From Spodoptera frugiperda (Eukaryota > Arthropoda > Insecta > Lepidoptera > Noctuidae), in NCBI RefSeq assembly GCF_023101765.2, contig NC_064220.1, positions 4,898,001 to 4,962,000 of the forward strand: a stretch of 64,000 nt of DNA, read 5' to 3'. How positions within the stretch are numbered: the first letter of the stretch is position 1; every line of letters begins with the position of its first letter. Under the pieces are notes generated by a model. That model ran no database searches. It worked only from the letters and a program-made list of their open reading frames with translations, and was not told the DNA's origin. Both the position numbers and the translations under genes were made by a program. Shown here one piece after another: positions 42,476 to 54,240 of the stretch.

Positions 42476-43776
42476 GCAAGAAAAGTTATTAAAAAGAAGT
42501 CAAAGAAGACGCAACCTAAAAAAATACAAAGAAAAATATCACTCACTACTAGCGAATCTGACATTATGAGTACGCACTCCGATTCTGATTTAATGGATGC
42601 TTGTAGTGACAGTGATTCTGAGAATGCTCAAGACCAACTATTACGAAAAAAAATCGACACATGCGAGTATACTTACGGTACAAGCTGATATTAATTATGA
42701 ACCAAAAACAAAAGCGCATGCGACCGTAAAAAAAACTGTTGATTGTAAAGATGTAAACAAAACACAAGTTTACAAAGAAAAACAGAAAAACTTGACCAAA
42801 GAAGAAATAATGAATGCTATTCAAACTGATACGGAAGAAAATACCAGTAATTTGATTTTGGAAGTAAGGACACTGTTCTAATTCGGTATTTCGAGAAAAA
42901 GAAATGGAAGTTCTATGTGGTAGTTCTAGTTACTTGACATACTTTTTTCCAAAGAATTTCTATGTCAGTTCTCGTGGTCAGAAGTTCTGGTAGAAACAGA
43001 TAAAAATCATGAAGAATCCGAAAAAGTCATACCGACAGATCCGTAAGAGTATTTCTTTATACTATACATATATTTGCGGGATAACGCCCTTGTCATCTTG
43101 CCTGTAAATCAAGTGCCGCAGGCAGAGATTGCCATCATTCAAATTCATTTTTTCTGCGCCAGGTAAAAATGCTTGGCAGTGTCCTAACTGTCTTATGACA
43201 TGATGCTCAAGCGGGACGGGAGCAAGAAGATATCATGACAGGATTATATTATTTTCTTCTTCGAAACCGAGATATAACAAACATACATATCTGGCTGGAC
43301 AACTGCACCGCACTGAATAAAAATTGGTTACTATATTCGTTGCTAATGCACATGGTAAATGGTAGTGACATTAGTGCAGAATAAATTGTTTTGCATTATT
43401 TAGAGCCTGGCCATGCGTTTATGAGCGCCGACCAAGTGCATCGCCGAGTAGAACTCGCCATGAAAAAGAAAAGGAAACTCTACGACTTACCGATTTTGAA
43501 GAAGCAGTGGCATTAATAAATAATGGAAAAGTGAACGTGAAATCTTTGATCGCAGAAAACTTCCTAAATGTACCAAATTATGTATCAGATATAAGAATAC
43601 AGAATTCTAATCCGAGAGCATATTTGAAAAACATGACACAGGTATGTTTTAGTCGGAATAATTATAATCTCATGTACAAAAATGATTTTGAAGACGAATA
43701 CACAGTATTGAAATTCATGAATGACAAATGTATATATAAAAAATCCAAAAGTGTTCAAGTTAGAATTTCGCACTAA
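42476..43776 (+). pseudogene. Unclassified transposase-like gene, copy 2 (C-terminal part preserved)
   Basis: An acidic N-terminus (SDSDLMDACSDSDSENAQDQ, about 42,580) corresponds to that of copy 1 at 5,770. From 43,215 scattered frames read YFLLRNRDITNIHIWLDNCT, ALNKNWLLYSLLMHMVNGSD, VLHYLEPGHAFMSADQVHRRVE (43,390-43,460), then an intact 89-codon tail ending VRISH. LEPGHAFMSAD with the DNC motif suggests an RNase H-like fold with a distal acidic residue. Together the two copies outline a protein of roughly 500 residues. Confidence 0.58.
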
Positions 43777-44668
43777 TCCAAAAGGTATAGATATAGAGAG
43801 AAAAGCTGGCATTCTACAAAAATTTATCCAATATAATACCACCCACTCCACTCAATGTTGAGGCATGCACAAGTGGTGCTAGGAATAATAAAAATAATAG
43901 TATGCGAGCCGCCTCGAGAAGTAGAGGATTTGTCACCCCAGCAAACGAAATGCCGGAGCAGACCACCCAGCCAGCGCAAACGTGATTCAGCACGCCAAGA
44001 CGCCTTTCACGAAAATCATCGCGTCAAGTCGAAGCAGGCATTGCAGGATATAGAAGATAAAATTAATAAAGCAATGTATTTTAGTTTTGGAGATGCCCTA
44101 ACTGCAGAAAAGCAAGTTGATTTTTTGATACAAAAGACTGCAGCAGTTGTTCCAGTTACAACTAGGGCCGTGGGGTTTTATAGTGGTTTTTTAAGAAGGT
44201 CTACGAGCTATACGGCCGGCCTGACCGCATAGCAGGGCCTCAAGTCTGCTATTTTCAAAAATTGTGTCATTCCCACACGATCCCATTGTCATTTTACAAT
44301 GGTCGATCATTGATCAGTCAATGGTCTCGTAATGGAATTGTAGCAGAATGACATTATCGTATTGCCATTATATAAAACCAGTGTGGTAGAAATTATTTTC
44401 GAAAAACTACCACTATATTTGAAAATTTATTCATGCTAGATTTTACATATATTTAATTTTACATGTTATTTTATTAGTGTTATAAGTAATCTGAAGTAGT
44501 AAAAAGTTCGTATATAGCAAAAAACATTAAATATAATTTTCTCTTTGTCAGCTTGGCTGACAAAGTCAAATGTGGCATTTCCCTATACTTATTCCCTATA
44601 CTATTACTCGTTGATGTGACATTATCTACATTGTTAAATTTGTTAATAACAAAGAGTATAAACTGTGA
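43777..44668. other. Unassigned stretch with one short open frame
   Basis: A frame at 43,855-44,232 (+) reads SPQQTKCRSRPPSQRKRDSA and KQALQDIEDKINKAMYFSFG but matches nothing I know. The rest is non-coding and AT-rich. Confidence 0.3.
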
Positions 44669-45256
44669 ATGAAAATGGTGCTGATTGAGCAAATTTCGGC
44701 CCTTATTGATTTCCTAGAAAACCACCAAGACCTGGCGCTTGGCCACTGCAGCCGCACCAATGAAGGGCGAAGTCTCATGAGACGGTACTGGATGGAGTGT
44801 GCCCAAATTTTAAATGCGGTGTCGGTGGACTGCCCTAATAAAACGCCGGCAGAGTGGCGCTCAGTGATTACCTAACGGTATAATTAGGGATGCATTATAA
44901 GATGATAATTGTACCATTATTATATTTTTTGTTTTTTTATTTTAAGTTCTACAACGAATATAAAAGCAAGTTATTAAAAAAAATTCAATCACAGAAAAGT
45001 GAAATGAGTCCTACAGGTAAGCTATTCTTTTTTTAAATTCATTATACCCCAAGCGGTTACCGGGGTTCGCTCTGCTATTGCAATATTCTAGTGTGAATGC
45101 ATATAATAGTAATCATTTTATAACATTTATTTAAGGTGGTGGTTCTGCAAAAATATATATATATATATATTGACCCCACTCCAAGAGCGCTTATACAATA
45201 TCCTAGGGCGAGATGTAGGAGAGCCACTTCAAGGTGTCCGACATAACCCACTCAGT
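44669..45256 (+). pseudogene. zeste/Myb-SANT-like DNA-binding gene, three exons
   Basis: Exon 1 (44,669-44,863): MVLIEQISALIDFLENHQDL then RTNEGRSLMRRYWMECAQIL and TPAEWRS. Exon 2 (44,947-45,016): FYNEYKSKLLKKIQSQKSEM. Exon 3 (45,136-45,256): GGGSAK, LTPLQERLYNILGRDVGEPL. Donors GTGATT, GTAAGC and GTAAGC and acceptors TTTTAAG and TTTAAG keep phase. The pattern (E-H-DLALG, NEGR, EW-R, Y-SK---K) is the zeste-like Myb domain of insect genes and Harbinger-associated proteins. An expanded (TA)n at 45,158-45,177 inside exon 3 breaks the frame. Confidence 0.62.
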
Positions 45257-45724
45257 GTAAGCATTAACATTCATCTTTTTTGCACATTTAGAAGTTATTC
45301 TAACTTGTGTAACTAATATGTGACAGTTGTATATTATGTTACAATGTGTTTTTTATTTGCATGCTTGTCTGTATTATTTTTTCACTATCACATATTGTTG
45401 ACTCACTTGCATATTAACTGCGTGTTTTTTTTTTTTGTTAATTAGCCAATTATCACAATTCCTTTGGTAGAAACCATTTGAACAACTCCTGCTCGTAAGT
45501 TTTGCTAGCTTGGTACTCTGTACTTAATTTGCTTAGCTTTTATACTTGAATAAAATAACCTTGTTTCTTTTTTATTTATGAACATGAGCTTGTGGAAATT
45601 GTGCTACAACAAGAAATAAGGTATGCCTACTACAACTGTTTACAGATGTGTTGAAATAATTAGGATAATTTAAAAACTAGTGTGATAATACTATGTGTTA
45701 TTTTATTTTAATACTAATAATGTG
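45257..45724. other. Intronic or intergenic DNA downstream of the zeste-like exons
   Basis: AT-rich, no clear gene; short splice-like candidates near 45,445-45,500 and 45,590-45,625 cannot be confirmed. Confidence 0.35.
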
Positions 45725-47117
45725 GAATTTATCCGCTTGATGCCAATCCATTATTAGAGAGGTTGCCTTCAACTGACAACAACTTCAACAAGACTGCTTT
45801 GCAAGACTCTTTTCTACAGAGTCTTGAAGCTAAGAGGTTAGAATGGACGACAAATGAAACTAAAACAGGACGTCGCCGGAAATTAAACATCACTCCTGGC
45901 AAACGTAACACTGAAGAATTAATAATAATAATAATAAGTCCGCAAGGCAGCTTGTGGCGAGCTGTTGGGCAGTGGCGACCCCACGGACCTGACTCCTGGG
46001 AGAGGCCCTACTTTTTAACTCCGGTTGGTACTCGTGACTATCCGGAGTGGCCTCTCCTACCTCACTCTTGCCTTAATCGGCTGGTTTGAGTGGAGATTCG
46101 CAAGAGTGGAGTTGCCTTCAGCTCCACTTGGGGGAAGGACGTATCCCAGTAAGATGCTGGTAGGGGTCTTGACCGTACTTCCGGGATTGCTCTGATAGCC
46201 GTGGGATGCCTCCCCTTCCTCAAGCAGCTCAACGGATGTTGCTCCCCTTGTCGCTACATGCTAGCGGCCGTTTCAGGGGGCCCACTATTGAGTTTGCGAG
46301 TCACCCCCTGCCTGTTTATCCGTATTTTTCAATATTGGTCAGGGGCAGGGGCCATAGTCCCCATAGTTAACCGGTTAACTATTCCACAGCCACCCACACC
46401 CATATCCCTATCATTTCCTTTTACCATATCTCACAATAGTCCTGCATCAACCGGGGATTGTCCTTTGGTGTACTTCCATAGTGCATACAGGGATAATCGC
46501 CGGCTGATGTCCCATTACATTTAGATTAAAATTGTTCAACGGGCCTCTGCGAGTTGGCTTCGGCCCCTCGTACGCCTTCCAAAGGTCCGGGACCCTGTGG
46601 TCCCGTGATTATGTAAGGAACAAACATAATAATAATAATAACACTTTTGGATGATAAAGAAAACGAAGAGTTGGCTCAGCCGTCAACTTCAAAGCAACCA
46701 TGTCGCCGTAGAGCCAGTAGCGAAAACTCTTACGTAGAAAGTATCAACATGTCAGTTCATGATTCTTCTGATCTTAGTTCTCTTGGAGATTTAGAAAATC
46801 TTGTAGCTAACTCTGATACAGCAGCCGAAACTTACAATAAAACTTGTAATTTCAAACCGATTGTGAAGGCGGTTGGGCAATATGTAGTTTTCACATATGA
46901 GGGGGAAATGTTTCCTGGTAAAATTACAAAAATAACTAAAGAAGGGCCATATATCTCTTTAATGAAGAAGTCGCTAAAATCCTGGACGTGGCCTAAACCC
47001 GTCGACGAAATTCAATACGATTGGCAGGATGTATTGGGATGTATTGATGTCCCTAAAAAACTTAGCACCCGCCGTGAAATATATTCCGTTCCTGAACTGA
47101 CCGCTTGGGATGTTTAG
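45725..47117 (+). pseudogene. Uncharacterised gene interrupted by a (TAA)n-flanked insert
   Basis: The left part (to 45,918) reads NPLLERLPSTDNNFNKTALQ, FLQSLEAKRLEWTTNETKTG, KLNITPGKRNTEE. The right part (46,643-47,117) reads LLDDKENEELAQPSTSKQPC, then YVVFTYEGEMFPGKITKITK and KSLKSWTWPKPVDEIQYDWQD, closing YSVPELTAWDV-stop. The right end is a small domain seen at the C-terminus of uncharacterised TE-linked proteins (VGQYV-F-YEG--FPGKI...W-WP). Both parts are in compatible frames around the insertion. Function unknown. Confidence 0.5.
45938..46625 (+). mobile_element. (TAA)n-flanked non-LTR/SINE-like insert, Dong-like target
   Basis: About 690 bp of GC-richer DNA with (TAA)n on both sides (45,919-45,937 and 46,626-46,642). 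R4-clade Dong elements of Bombyx insert in TAA repeats, and this is the expected arrangement. No RT frame is present, so it is a short internally deleted or SINE-like copy. Confidence 0.55.
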
Positions 47118-47835
47118 TTAAATATGTCAAAGGAGATTGTCCAAAGCTGGCTATTTTTGAACAGGCTGCTCAACAAAAATGAAATTTACCAATAATTTTA
47201 TTTATATTTTAGTAAATGTCTGATCCTAATAACTTTGTATCAATTAGCAGTATAAAAAATCACATTTATTTTAGTATTTGTTATGATAACCAAGTCAGTA
47301 GGCTTTGAATTATTATGCAGAAATACTGCCAGCAGCCTACTGGAAGGTTTCCCGCTCCCTTCAGTCAACTGCAGTTTATTGCGTGGGAAAATACATAGTA
47401 GACACATTAGTAGAAAAACATATTTTGTATATATATTATATGAGAATAACACTGAAGGGAGGGCAGTTATAAAACAATATTGCTGCAACTGCATGGTGGG
47501 CCGTAGAACAGTAGGTTGCTGTGCACATATAACGACTATTATTTGGTTTTTGAGCTGGGCAAGGTACCAGGAAAATATTAATCCACCTGCCCAGTTGCTA
47601 GACCATATTTCAATTACATTTGAATCAGATTAATAAAGAATTTTAATAAAAAAAATGTTTTCATGCATAAACAATTTCAATAAAATGTAAAAAAAAAAAC
47701 TAAATATAAATCTGGATACAAAACTAAGTTTGTATCTTCATTCTTACTGATATGAACTATTAAATCAAACATATATTATTAGCTGAACTGCTTGTTCAAA
47801 AATAGCCAAAGTCCCATACAAATTGGTCAATCTCC
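47118..47835. repeat. Inverted AAGGAGATTG repeats around a SWIM exon
   Basis: AAGGAGATTGTCCAAAGC...GGCTATTTTTGAACA at about 47,129-47,165 is inverted at about 47,790-47,832 (GGTCAATCTCCTTTAAG). A third, right-type copy lies at 48,715-48,745 (GCCATCTCCTTTAAG). Confidence 0.6.
47283..47633 (+). CDS. SWIM-type zinc finger fragment
   Basis: The open frame reads FELLCRNTASSLLEGFPLPS, then YCCNCMVGRRTVGCCAHITT and IIWFLSWARYQENINPPAQL. The C-x-C...C-x-H pattern (CNC/CAH) is a SWIM finger, and the surrounding words match the C-terminus of a TE-linked protein family in invertebrates. It has no partner domains in the same frame and is probably one exon of a longer gene. It is enclosed by inverted repeats. 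Confidence 0.6.
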   Translation: MITKSVGFELLCRNTASSLLEGFPLPSVNCSLLRGKIHSRHISRKTYFVYILYENNTEGRAVIKQYCCNCMVGRRTVGCCAHITTIIWFLSWARYQENINPPAQLLDHISITFESD

Positions 47836-49549
47836 TTTAAGAATGTTACATTTTCATAAATATTTAGACGTAAGTTTTAATTTTTGAGAAGTTTATCTTA
47901 TTATGTCTAGTTTATTTTCGACTGATTTTTGTCCAGTATTTGTAACCAAAGTTACTAGTTAAGATAACAGTGTCTATTATAATTTAAGGATATAAAAAAC
48001 CAATGAAACAAAGTGATGTTGTAACTAAAGGACATGGCTAAACCAAAGTATGGTCGTCGTAACCCGTACAAATAAATATTGAATAAATATGGTACCTAGC
48101 AATAAATAAAGCCGCATAATTAAAGATTGATATTTTGTAGTTAAGAAGGTCCAGAAACTTGGCATATCTGCGCAATCCTGAAATTAAAGTAGCGCTCCTA
48201 CGTCAAACAACGTTACAAAAACTTCAAAATATAACATTGCTCTGAACTTTTCCAAGGCGTTTTGAGGTACCTAAGCCGAAAGTTATTTATATATGAGGTA
48301 GATAGGTAAACAGTTCTGCTTATACTAGATAATGAACACAAAGTAACCAAGGACAGACACAAAATATATAGTAAGATTGTGCAATCTTATACAAAATATA
48401 TATTTTGTGTCGATCAAAACATTTACAATTATTTGGTTTCAGAAAAAAGTCATTATATTACCGTTATTAAAAATTGATGTTCGTTTAATTATTTCGAATT
48501 GATTTTCGGGGAAACTAATGTCCTAATAATAGCTTGCAGTACTTACTTCCGTGTTGTCATGTCAAACCACAACAGAAAAAAATCAATTATGAAACTTATT
48601 TTTGTTAATTTTTGTTCACCAAGTTATAAGAATTAGTTAAACACAAAATAATTCATAAGTGAATATTTAAATGATACGGGTTAGCGTGAAATTCGTATTC
48701 TTGTTATTATGCCTGGGTCAGTCATTTAGCCATCTCCTTTAAGAATATAACATTATTTCTTTCAAAAACATGGTTTATTTTAATTTTTACCCATTTGTCG
48801 ACCATTGATACTATAAAAAAAGGTAAAACGAAATATCACTGGAGCATAGTTTGAATAATGAAAGCATAACTTTGCTCATAAAGCTACTACAATGGAGATT
48901 GTTTGTGAAATATACATAGTTTTATATATATTATGAAATACTTCATTACGTTCATTTAACTTTATAAATATGTTAGTTAACATATTATTCTTTAAATTAA
49001 TACATATCAGTATATTTCATAATTAATAGTGTAAACTATATTCATAATTTCCTTTTTTTGGAGCAAATATCGGAGCAAAGTAGGACCATTTTACAGTGAA
49101 ATGTATAATTATACAGGTTCATTAATAAATAATTTGCAAAAGGTTTGTTTATTAAAAATAAATATGTAAGTAAAAATGGATTTTATTTCAGTGACTAAAT
49201 AGTAATCAGAAACTAGTATTATGTTAAAATGTCGAATAAATTAAATAAATAGATGATACAAAAAAAATATAGGTTAAGAGAAATTATAATTTATTACAAA
49301 AGCCCTAGAAAATTTCTCTATTGACCTTATTTTCGTCCCGATTGACCCCAATTTCTGGGTGAATAGGGATAGGCTATATTTTAGCTTTTTTATGCATAAA
49401 CTGAAATGCTAATTACATAATTTATATTAGATCACACAGATACCATCAATCGACTCAATTATTACGATCGCCTTACAGCGAATTTTCTTAAAAAACGCCT
49501 TAACTTTCTTTATGAAGTTCAGATTTGTCCCTTTTCACCCCAATTTACG
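47640..49549. other. AT-rich DNA without genes
   Basis: No coding signal. A hairpin is visible at about 48,357-48,413 (AAGATTG-TG-CAATCTT core with AAATATAT arms), and the third AAGGAGAT-type repeat at 48,715. Confidence 0.6.
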
Positions 49550-50059
49550 GTACATGTAGGGACACGAAAAAAGTATCGATACTTTGTGGTATCGAGTATT
49601 TTACCTTTCGATACAGATACTTTTGTACTCGATACTTTTACTCAATGAGTACTTTTCAACAAGTATCGTATCGAATAAATATCAGAAATTACCCACTTAA
49701 AACTTGCGACTTTACGGTTACGGCCATGCATGTTTATGGCAACGCCATCTAGTCCAATCGTTCTGAAGACTGAACCTTCTTACCTAAAACATTAAAATTC
49801 GTTCCTTCCGTTTATAGTTCAGTTCCAATCCTAACCTTTCATTCATTTCCTACACTAATCAATCATTCACACGTTCACCGTTTTTATATTGTTTATCGTC
49901 GCTTTATTAGTATACACCTGGTGTTATTTGTTAATTCTTCGAGCTCGTTTCGCGATTTGTTTTTCTGCTGCATTAATGCTTGTCATCAATAATTATTGTG
50001 CTTGACTATTATTAAAGTGTATAATATAAAACAACATCGACATTTGAGTCATTAGAAGA

Positions 50060-50465
50060 ATGCCGCCTACTAAGAGTGAACTTTGGCAGTATTTTATCAA
50101 GCTTAACAGCAACGAAGTGAAATGCAAGATTTGTTTCAAAACCATAAAAACGTCAGGGAATACGTCAAACATGAATAAACATCTTAAGAAACACTCTAAT
50201 GCGTTGAGGTATATTTAAATATAATTTTCTGCTTTTTTTAATATACTTAACCTAAAATGATTCTTAAATTTTATTGTTATTTACTATATTCAAATAAAAT
50301 AAAATTACCCTGTCTGTTTGTGACTTCGAAATAAGGGCCTAACTTGGGCTTATATTGTTGTTACCATATCTAAAAGATACATTTTTAACCATTTATTTAT
50401 TTAACGTCCACGCGAACGAAGTGGCTAGAATTAGCTAGTAATAAATAAATTTGAAGTTGTATACT

Positions 50466-50525
<60 letters not shown>

Positions 50526-52434
50526 CGTTTTACATTGAAGAACTTTTTAGGAGCACGAAACTAATTCCGGTATTTTTTTTTAGTGGAAAAGGAGATGAAA
50601 AGATACAAACAACGATTAATAAAAAGCTAGACCCGCTGAATTCACCGCCACCGAGTCATGAACCACAACCATCGACAAGTACATCAAAAGCACCTGAATC
50701 GAATACATTTCTAGCTATTCCTTCATCATCTGATGTCAAGAAAATTCCAATCGATGTTATCGATGACAGTGAGCTTACAGAAACATATGCACCGCTTCCA
50801 AAAAAAAGACAACTTTCTATTGTACAAACAATAGAACGTAAATATTCTTATTCCAATGGAGGAAAGGATCATTTGAAGCTATGCAAATGCTTGCTTTATT
50901 TTATTTGCGTTGATAAAAGACCGTTTGACATTGTGAAAGGGCGTGGATTTAAAAAAATGATGCATCAAGCTTGCCCGTCGTTTAAAATTCCAAGCGTGGA
51001 TACTCTTAAAGCCCAATTTGATGCTTTATACAGTACCATGCATTTGAAAATTGAAAACATATTTGACAATATTTCGCACTTGGCATTAACCTGTGATATT
51101 TGGAGTGAGATGATGACTGTTACCAGTTATTTAGGGGTTACTGCTCATTATTTACATGATGACAGACTTGTATCGCGTTGCATTGCTACTGTTGCACTGG
51201 ATCAACGGCATACTGGTGAATACATAGCTGACAGATTAAAAGAAATTTGTGCAGGTATGCACATCAGCCTGGAAAAAATAACTGCTGTAGTTACGGACAA
51301 CGGCTCAAACATGACAGCAGGCATAGCTAATTTTCTAGAAAAAATAAACACTTGCCTTGCTTTGCTCATACAATTAATCTTATCGCTGAATCTGCAATGT
51401 TAGTCAATGATTTCAGTTTATTAGTAAGCAAAGTACGAGACATCGTCAAATTTTTCAAGAGCAGTGTAATTCTCAGCGACTCTTTACGTCAAAAGCAAAC
51501 TGGCTGTCAACCTCTCAAACTGATTTTAGATGTTAAAACTCGTTGGAATTCTGTCTATTATATGCTCCAGAGATACATAGAATTAGCGCCAATTGTTCAT
51601 CAAATTTTAATGTTAAATACTAAAGCACCACCCACACCTTCAGCTGTAGAAATGCAGAATATAAAAACATTGATTTTAATATTGAAACCACTGGAATATG
51701 TAACGAAAGAGCTATCGGGTGAACAGTATGTGACCATAAGTAAAATAATACCGATGGTGAACTGCTTGAAGGCGCAGATTAATGATGTACATGTGGCTGA
51801 AGGTATAGGTGGTGATGATAATACCGATGATAAGGTAATAAATACAGTAAAAAACGAAATAATCAAACAGATAGAACGCAGATTCGGACATATTGAAGAC
51901 AATCATTTGATTGCAATCTCATGTTTGTTGGATCCAAGATTCAAGAATATTCACTTTCAAGATGCTAGAGCTTGTGCAAAGGCTATTTCTTTACTAAGAC
52001 GATTTATTACTACCACTCCCAGTTCCAGTATTATTAGCAGTGAACCTGACAGCGATTCTTCTGTTGAAACATCATATGACTTTTGGAGTCATCATAAGAA
52101 GTTAGCGCATACAAAAAAACAAAACAAAAATGATTGTTCTTCATCTTCATTCCAATCCAAAACAAAGGATGAAATAAGCTATTATTTGTCTGCGCAGGTT
52201 TCACCACTTTCCTTAGAACCTTTGAAGCAATGGGAAGATATGAAAGTTGTGTTTCCAAAATTATACAAGTTGGCACGAGAATATTTGTCAATTCCAGCGA
52301 CGTCAGTGCCCTCAGAACGATTGTTTTCTAAAGCAGGAAGCACTATAACTAAAATCCGAAACCGCCTATCGCCAAAACGGCTCGATAAACTGTTATTTTT
52401 AAGTGATTGTACGGAGGAGGAATGGGAACTTTGA
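50060..52434 (+). CDS. hAT transposase (BED finger, two exons, one frame break)
   Basis: Exon 1 (50,060-50,208): MPPTKSELWQYFIKLNSNEV with the BED finger CKIC...HLKKHS. Intron 50,209-50,583 (GAG|GTATAT...TTTTTAG|TGG) holds an (AT)n run. Exon 2 (50,584-52,434): LTCDIWSEMMTVTSYLGVTA, VVTDNGSNMTAGIANFLEK, then one break in AAAAAA near 51,342, LPCFAHTINLIAES, LDVKTRWNSVYYMLQRYIEL, LLDPRFKNIHF, and the dimerisation motif YLSIPATSVPSERLFSKAG. A single extra A would make it continuous, about 667 residues, normal for this family. It catalyses cut-and-paste transposition. Confidence 0.92.
50469..50522. repeat. (AT)n microsatellite in the hAT intron
   Basis: About 27 uninterrupted AT units. Confidence 0.95.
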
Positions 52435-52739
52435 TGTGTGCCTAAATTAACAGTTCTTTTTTCATACAGTTTAAAATGTATAAAGTTACAGTCGTCTTAT
52501 TATTGTAATCTCTTTATTATTGTAATAAATTAGTGTGCCAAAACCTTTTATTTTTATTTACTGACTGATATTGATGTTCTGACGCGTTTCTGATCATTAG
52601 GCTCCAAGAAAAGTACTCGATACGTTGAAGTATCGATACTTTTGTTTCGATACATTTATGAGTACGATACTTTTCGTTCGATATTACTCATGAGTACAGT
52701 ATCGATACTTTCTATTCGATACCGTGTCCCTAGTACATG

Positions 52740-53399
52740 GCAAACACCTAGGATTTTACGATATTTCGCAAAATGTTAAAAAAAATGATTATAGTGCAGA
52801 ATATGTGGTGATATTAAGACGAAACTGCTCCTATAAGAAATAAGAGTAACAAGAAAATTATTGTCTTAGAAGATATAACTTTCAAAACTCAAAATGAATT
52901 GAACTTGCATTATATGAACCGACCTGGTACATCTAAATCATCTCAAAATGTCTATAAGTAAAAAAAAAACAAAAAATATTTAGGTACTTACTAATGTAAA
53001 AGGCTGATTATTTTGTAGTTGATTTACCTACTGATTTTTTTTATTAAAATCAACACAGATTGTATTATTAAACTTTAAAAAAGGAATACAGTTCTTAACA
53101 TTACTATTAAGTATTATAGCACGCGATAGTAAGACTAACGAGTCCGCGCACACCCCATCCCTAACCCGACGCTCGGCACGAGTCCGCGCCCGCGCCGCCA
53201 CCGCCCCTAACCGCCAGTGACGCGAGTACTGTACGATCGAGCGCACGTACGCTCCTGCCGCGCGCCGAGTAGGTTTTCTTATAAGTATATATTATTGTTC
53301 TTAATCTTAGTACAAGTTGTGTAACTATTTACCATAAATAATTAAACGGTCATTATAAATACATATTTATTGAGTCAATTCACTCCCTCGACCTATAAC
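52740..53399 (+). other. Flank and probable LTR of a leader-only LTR element
   Basis: No gene. 53,120-53,270 is GC-rich (about two thirds GC) inside AT-rich DNA and precedes a primer-site-like TGGCAGCCCAACGTG (53,400), so the U3/R/U5 of an LTR probably lies here; its start is not identified. Confidence 0.4.
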
Positions 53400-54240
53400 T
53401 GGCAGCCCAACGTGAAGCAGAACGTGTACGAACTTGTAAGAACTTGTAAGAAACCGTTTGACTCAAGAAAATTCGCGTGTGCCGTGTACTCGTGTGTTCT
53501 CAAGTAATAGTCAATCGCGCGTAGGTAGTGTTTACCTAGGTTTTGTCTCGGGTACGTAATACCTGAACCTAAGTACCTACGTTGTTTCGCGAGAGACTCG
53601 GCGAATTCTAGGTTTCGCATCGGGTGTGTAATACCTGAACCTAGGTTCGTTACAGACAGTCAGTGTATGGTGTAAACTGTGTACTATCTATCTACATTTC
53701 GTATCGGGTGCCTAAAACCTGAATGAAGATAGCGTGCGTTCGTTCCTACGTACCTACACCGGCGGACATTTTGTGTGTGTTTCGAAGTTCGAACTATAAC
53801 CGTTAAAGATTTTGTGTCGGGTGTGTATTACCTGAATCTAGGTTATTCAGACATTAACTAGTAGTTAGTTAGACGTGATTAAGTGACTATTCGAACATCT
53901 GTCGTGTAAAAGTTGTAAGTGTTCAACCGGATTAGGTAAATAACGAACTGGCGGTTCGTATTCCAGAAACTTCTAGAACCGTGTTGTGTGAACATTTTCG
54001 AAGTACCCAAGTGTGTAAGAACAATATTAGGTTTGTTCAAGTGGGTAATATTCAAAACCTACAATAATTAGTGGACTTACGTATACATACCTACTAGGTT
54101 TCAAATTAGAAATTATTATTCTTGAACCTAGATTACCATGTGTGATCTGTGAACATTGTTAGTGACTATTTACAGACTTGTAAAGTGCCTATAGTGAGGT
54201 TTTGTCACAGGTAACTACTTCGTAATACCTGAACCTAGGC
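53400..54240 (+). repeat. Leader with five spaced copies of a TCGGGTGTGTAATACCTGAACCTAGG-like motif
   Basis: Degenerate copies at about 53,546-53,574, 53,613-53,646, 53,697-53,728, 53,809-53,844 and 54,195-54,240 share TTTYGTNTCGGGTG and AATACCTGAACCTAGG. Spacing is irregular, so this is not a simple tandem array. 53,400-53,414 looks like an LTR-element primer site. Confidence 0.65.

Larger units (their letters stand above)
49557..52732 (+). mobile_element. Complete hAT transposon, 3.18 kb
   Basis: The ends are TAGGGACACG... and ...CGTGTCCCTA, followed inside by GTATCGATACTTT-type subterminal repeats in both orientations. GTACATG flanks both ends (49,550-49,556; 52,733-52,739); hATs make 8-bp duplications, so one flanking base has diverged. 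One two-exon transposase gene with a single homopolymer frame break. It is the best-preserved hAT in the window. Confidence 0.92.

Noticed and set aside
46201..46524. Plus-strand frame of 107 codons in the (TAA)n-flanked insert
   Set aside because: No RT, endonuclease or Gag motif; the insert looks non-coding.
50469..50522. (AT)n run as a possible origin or regulatory site
   Set aside because: A plain microsatellite in a transposon intron; nothing supports a function.
53028..53246. Arg-rich minus-strand frame of 72 codons
   Set aside because: It falls in the GC-rich probable LTR and has no family motif.
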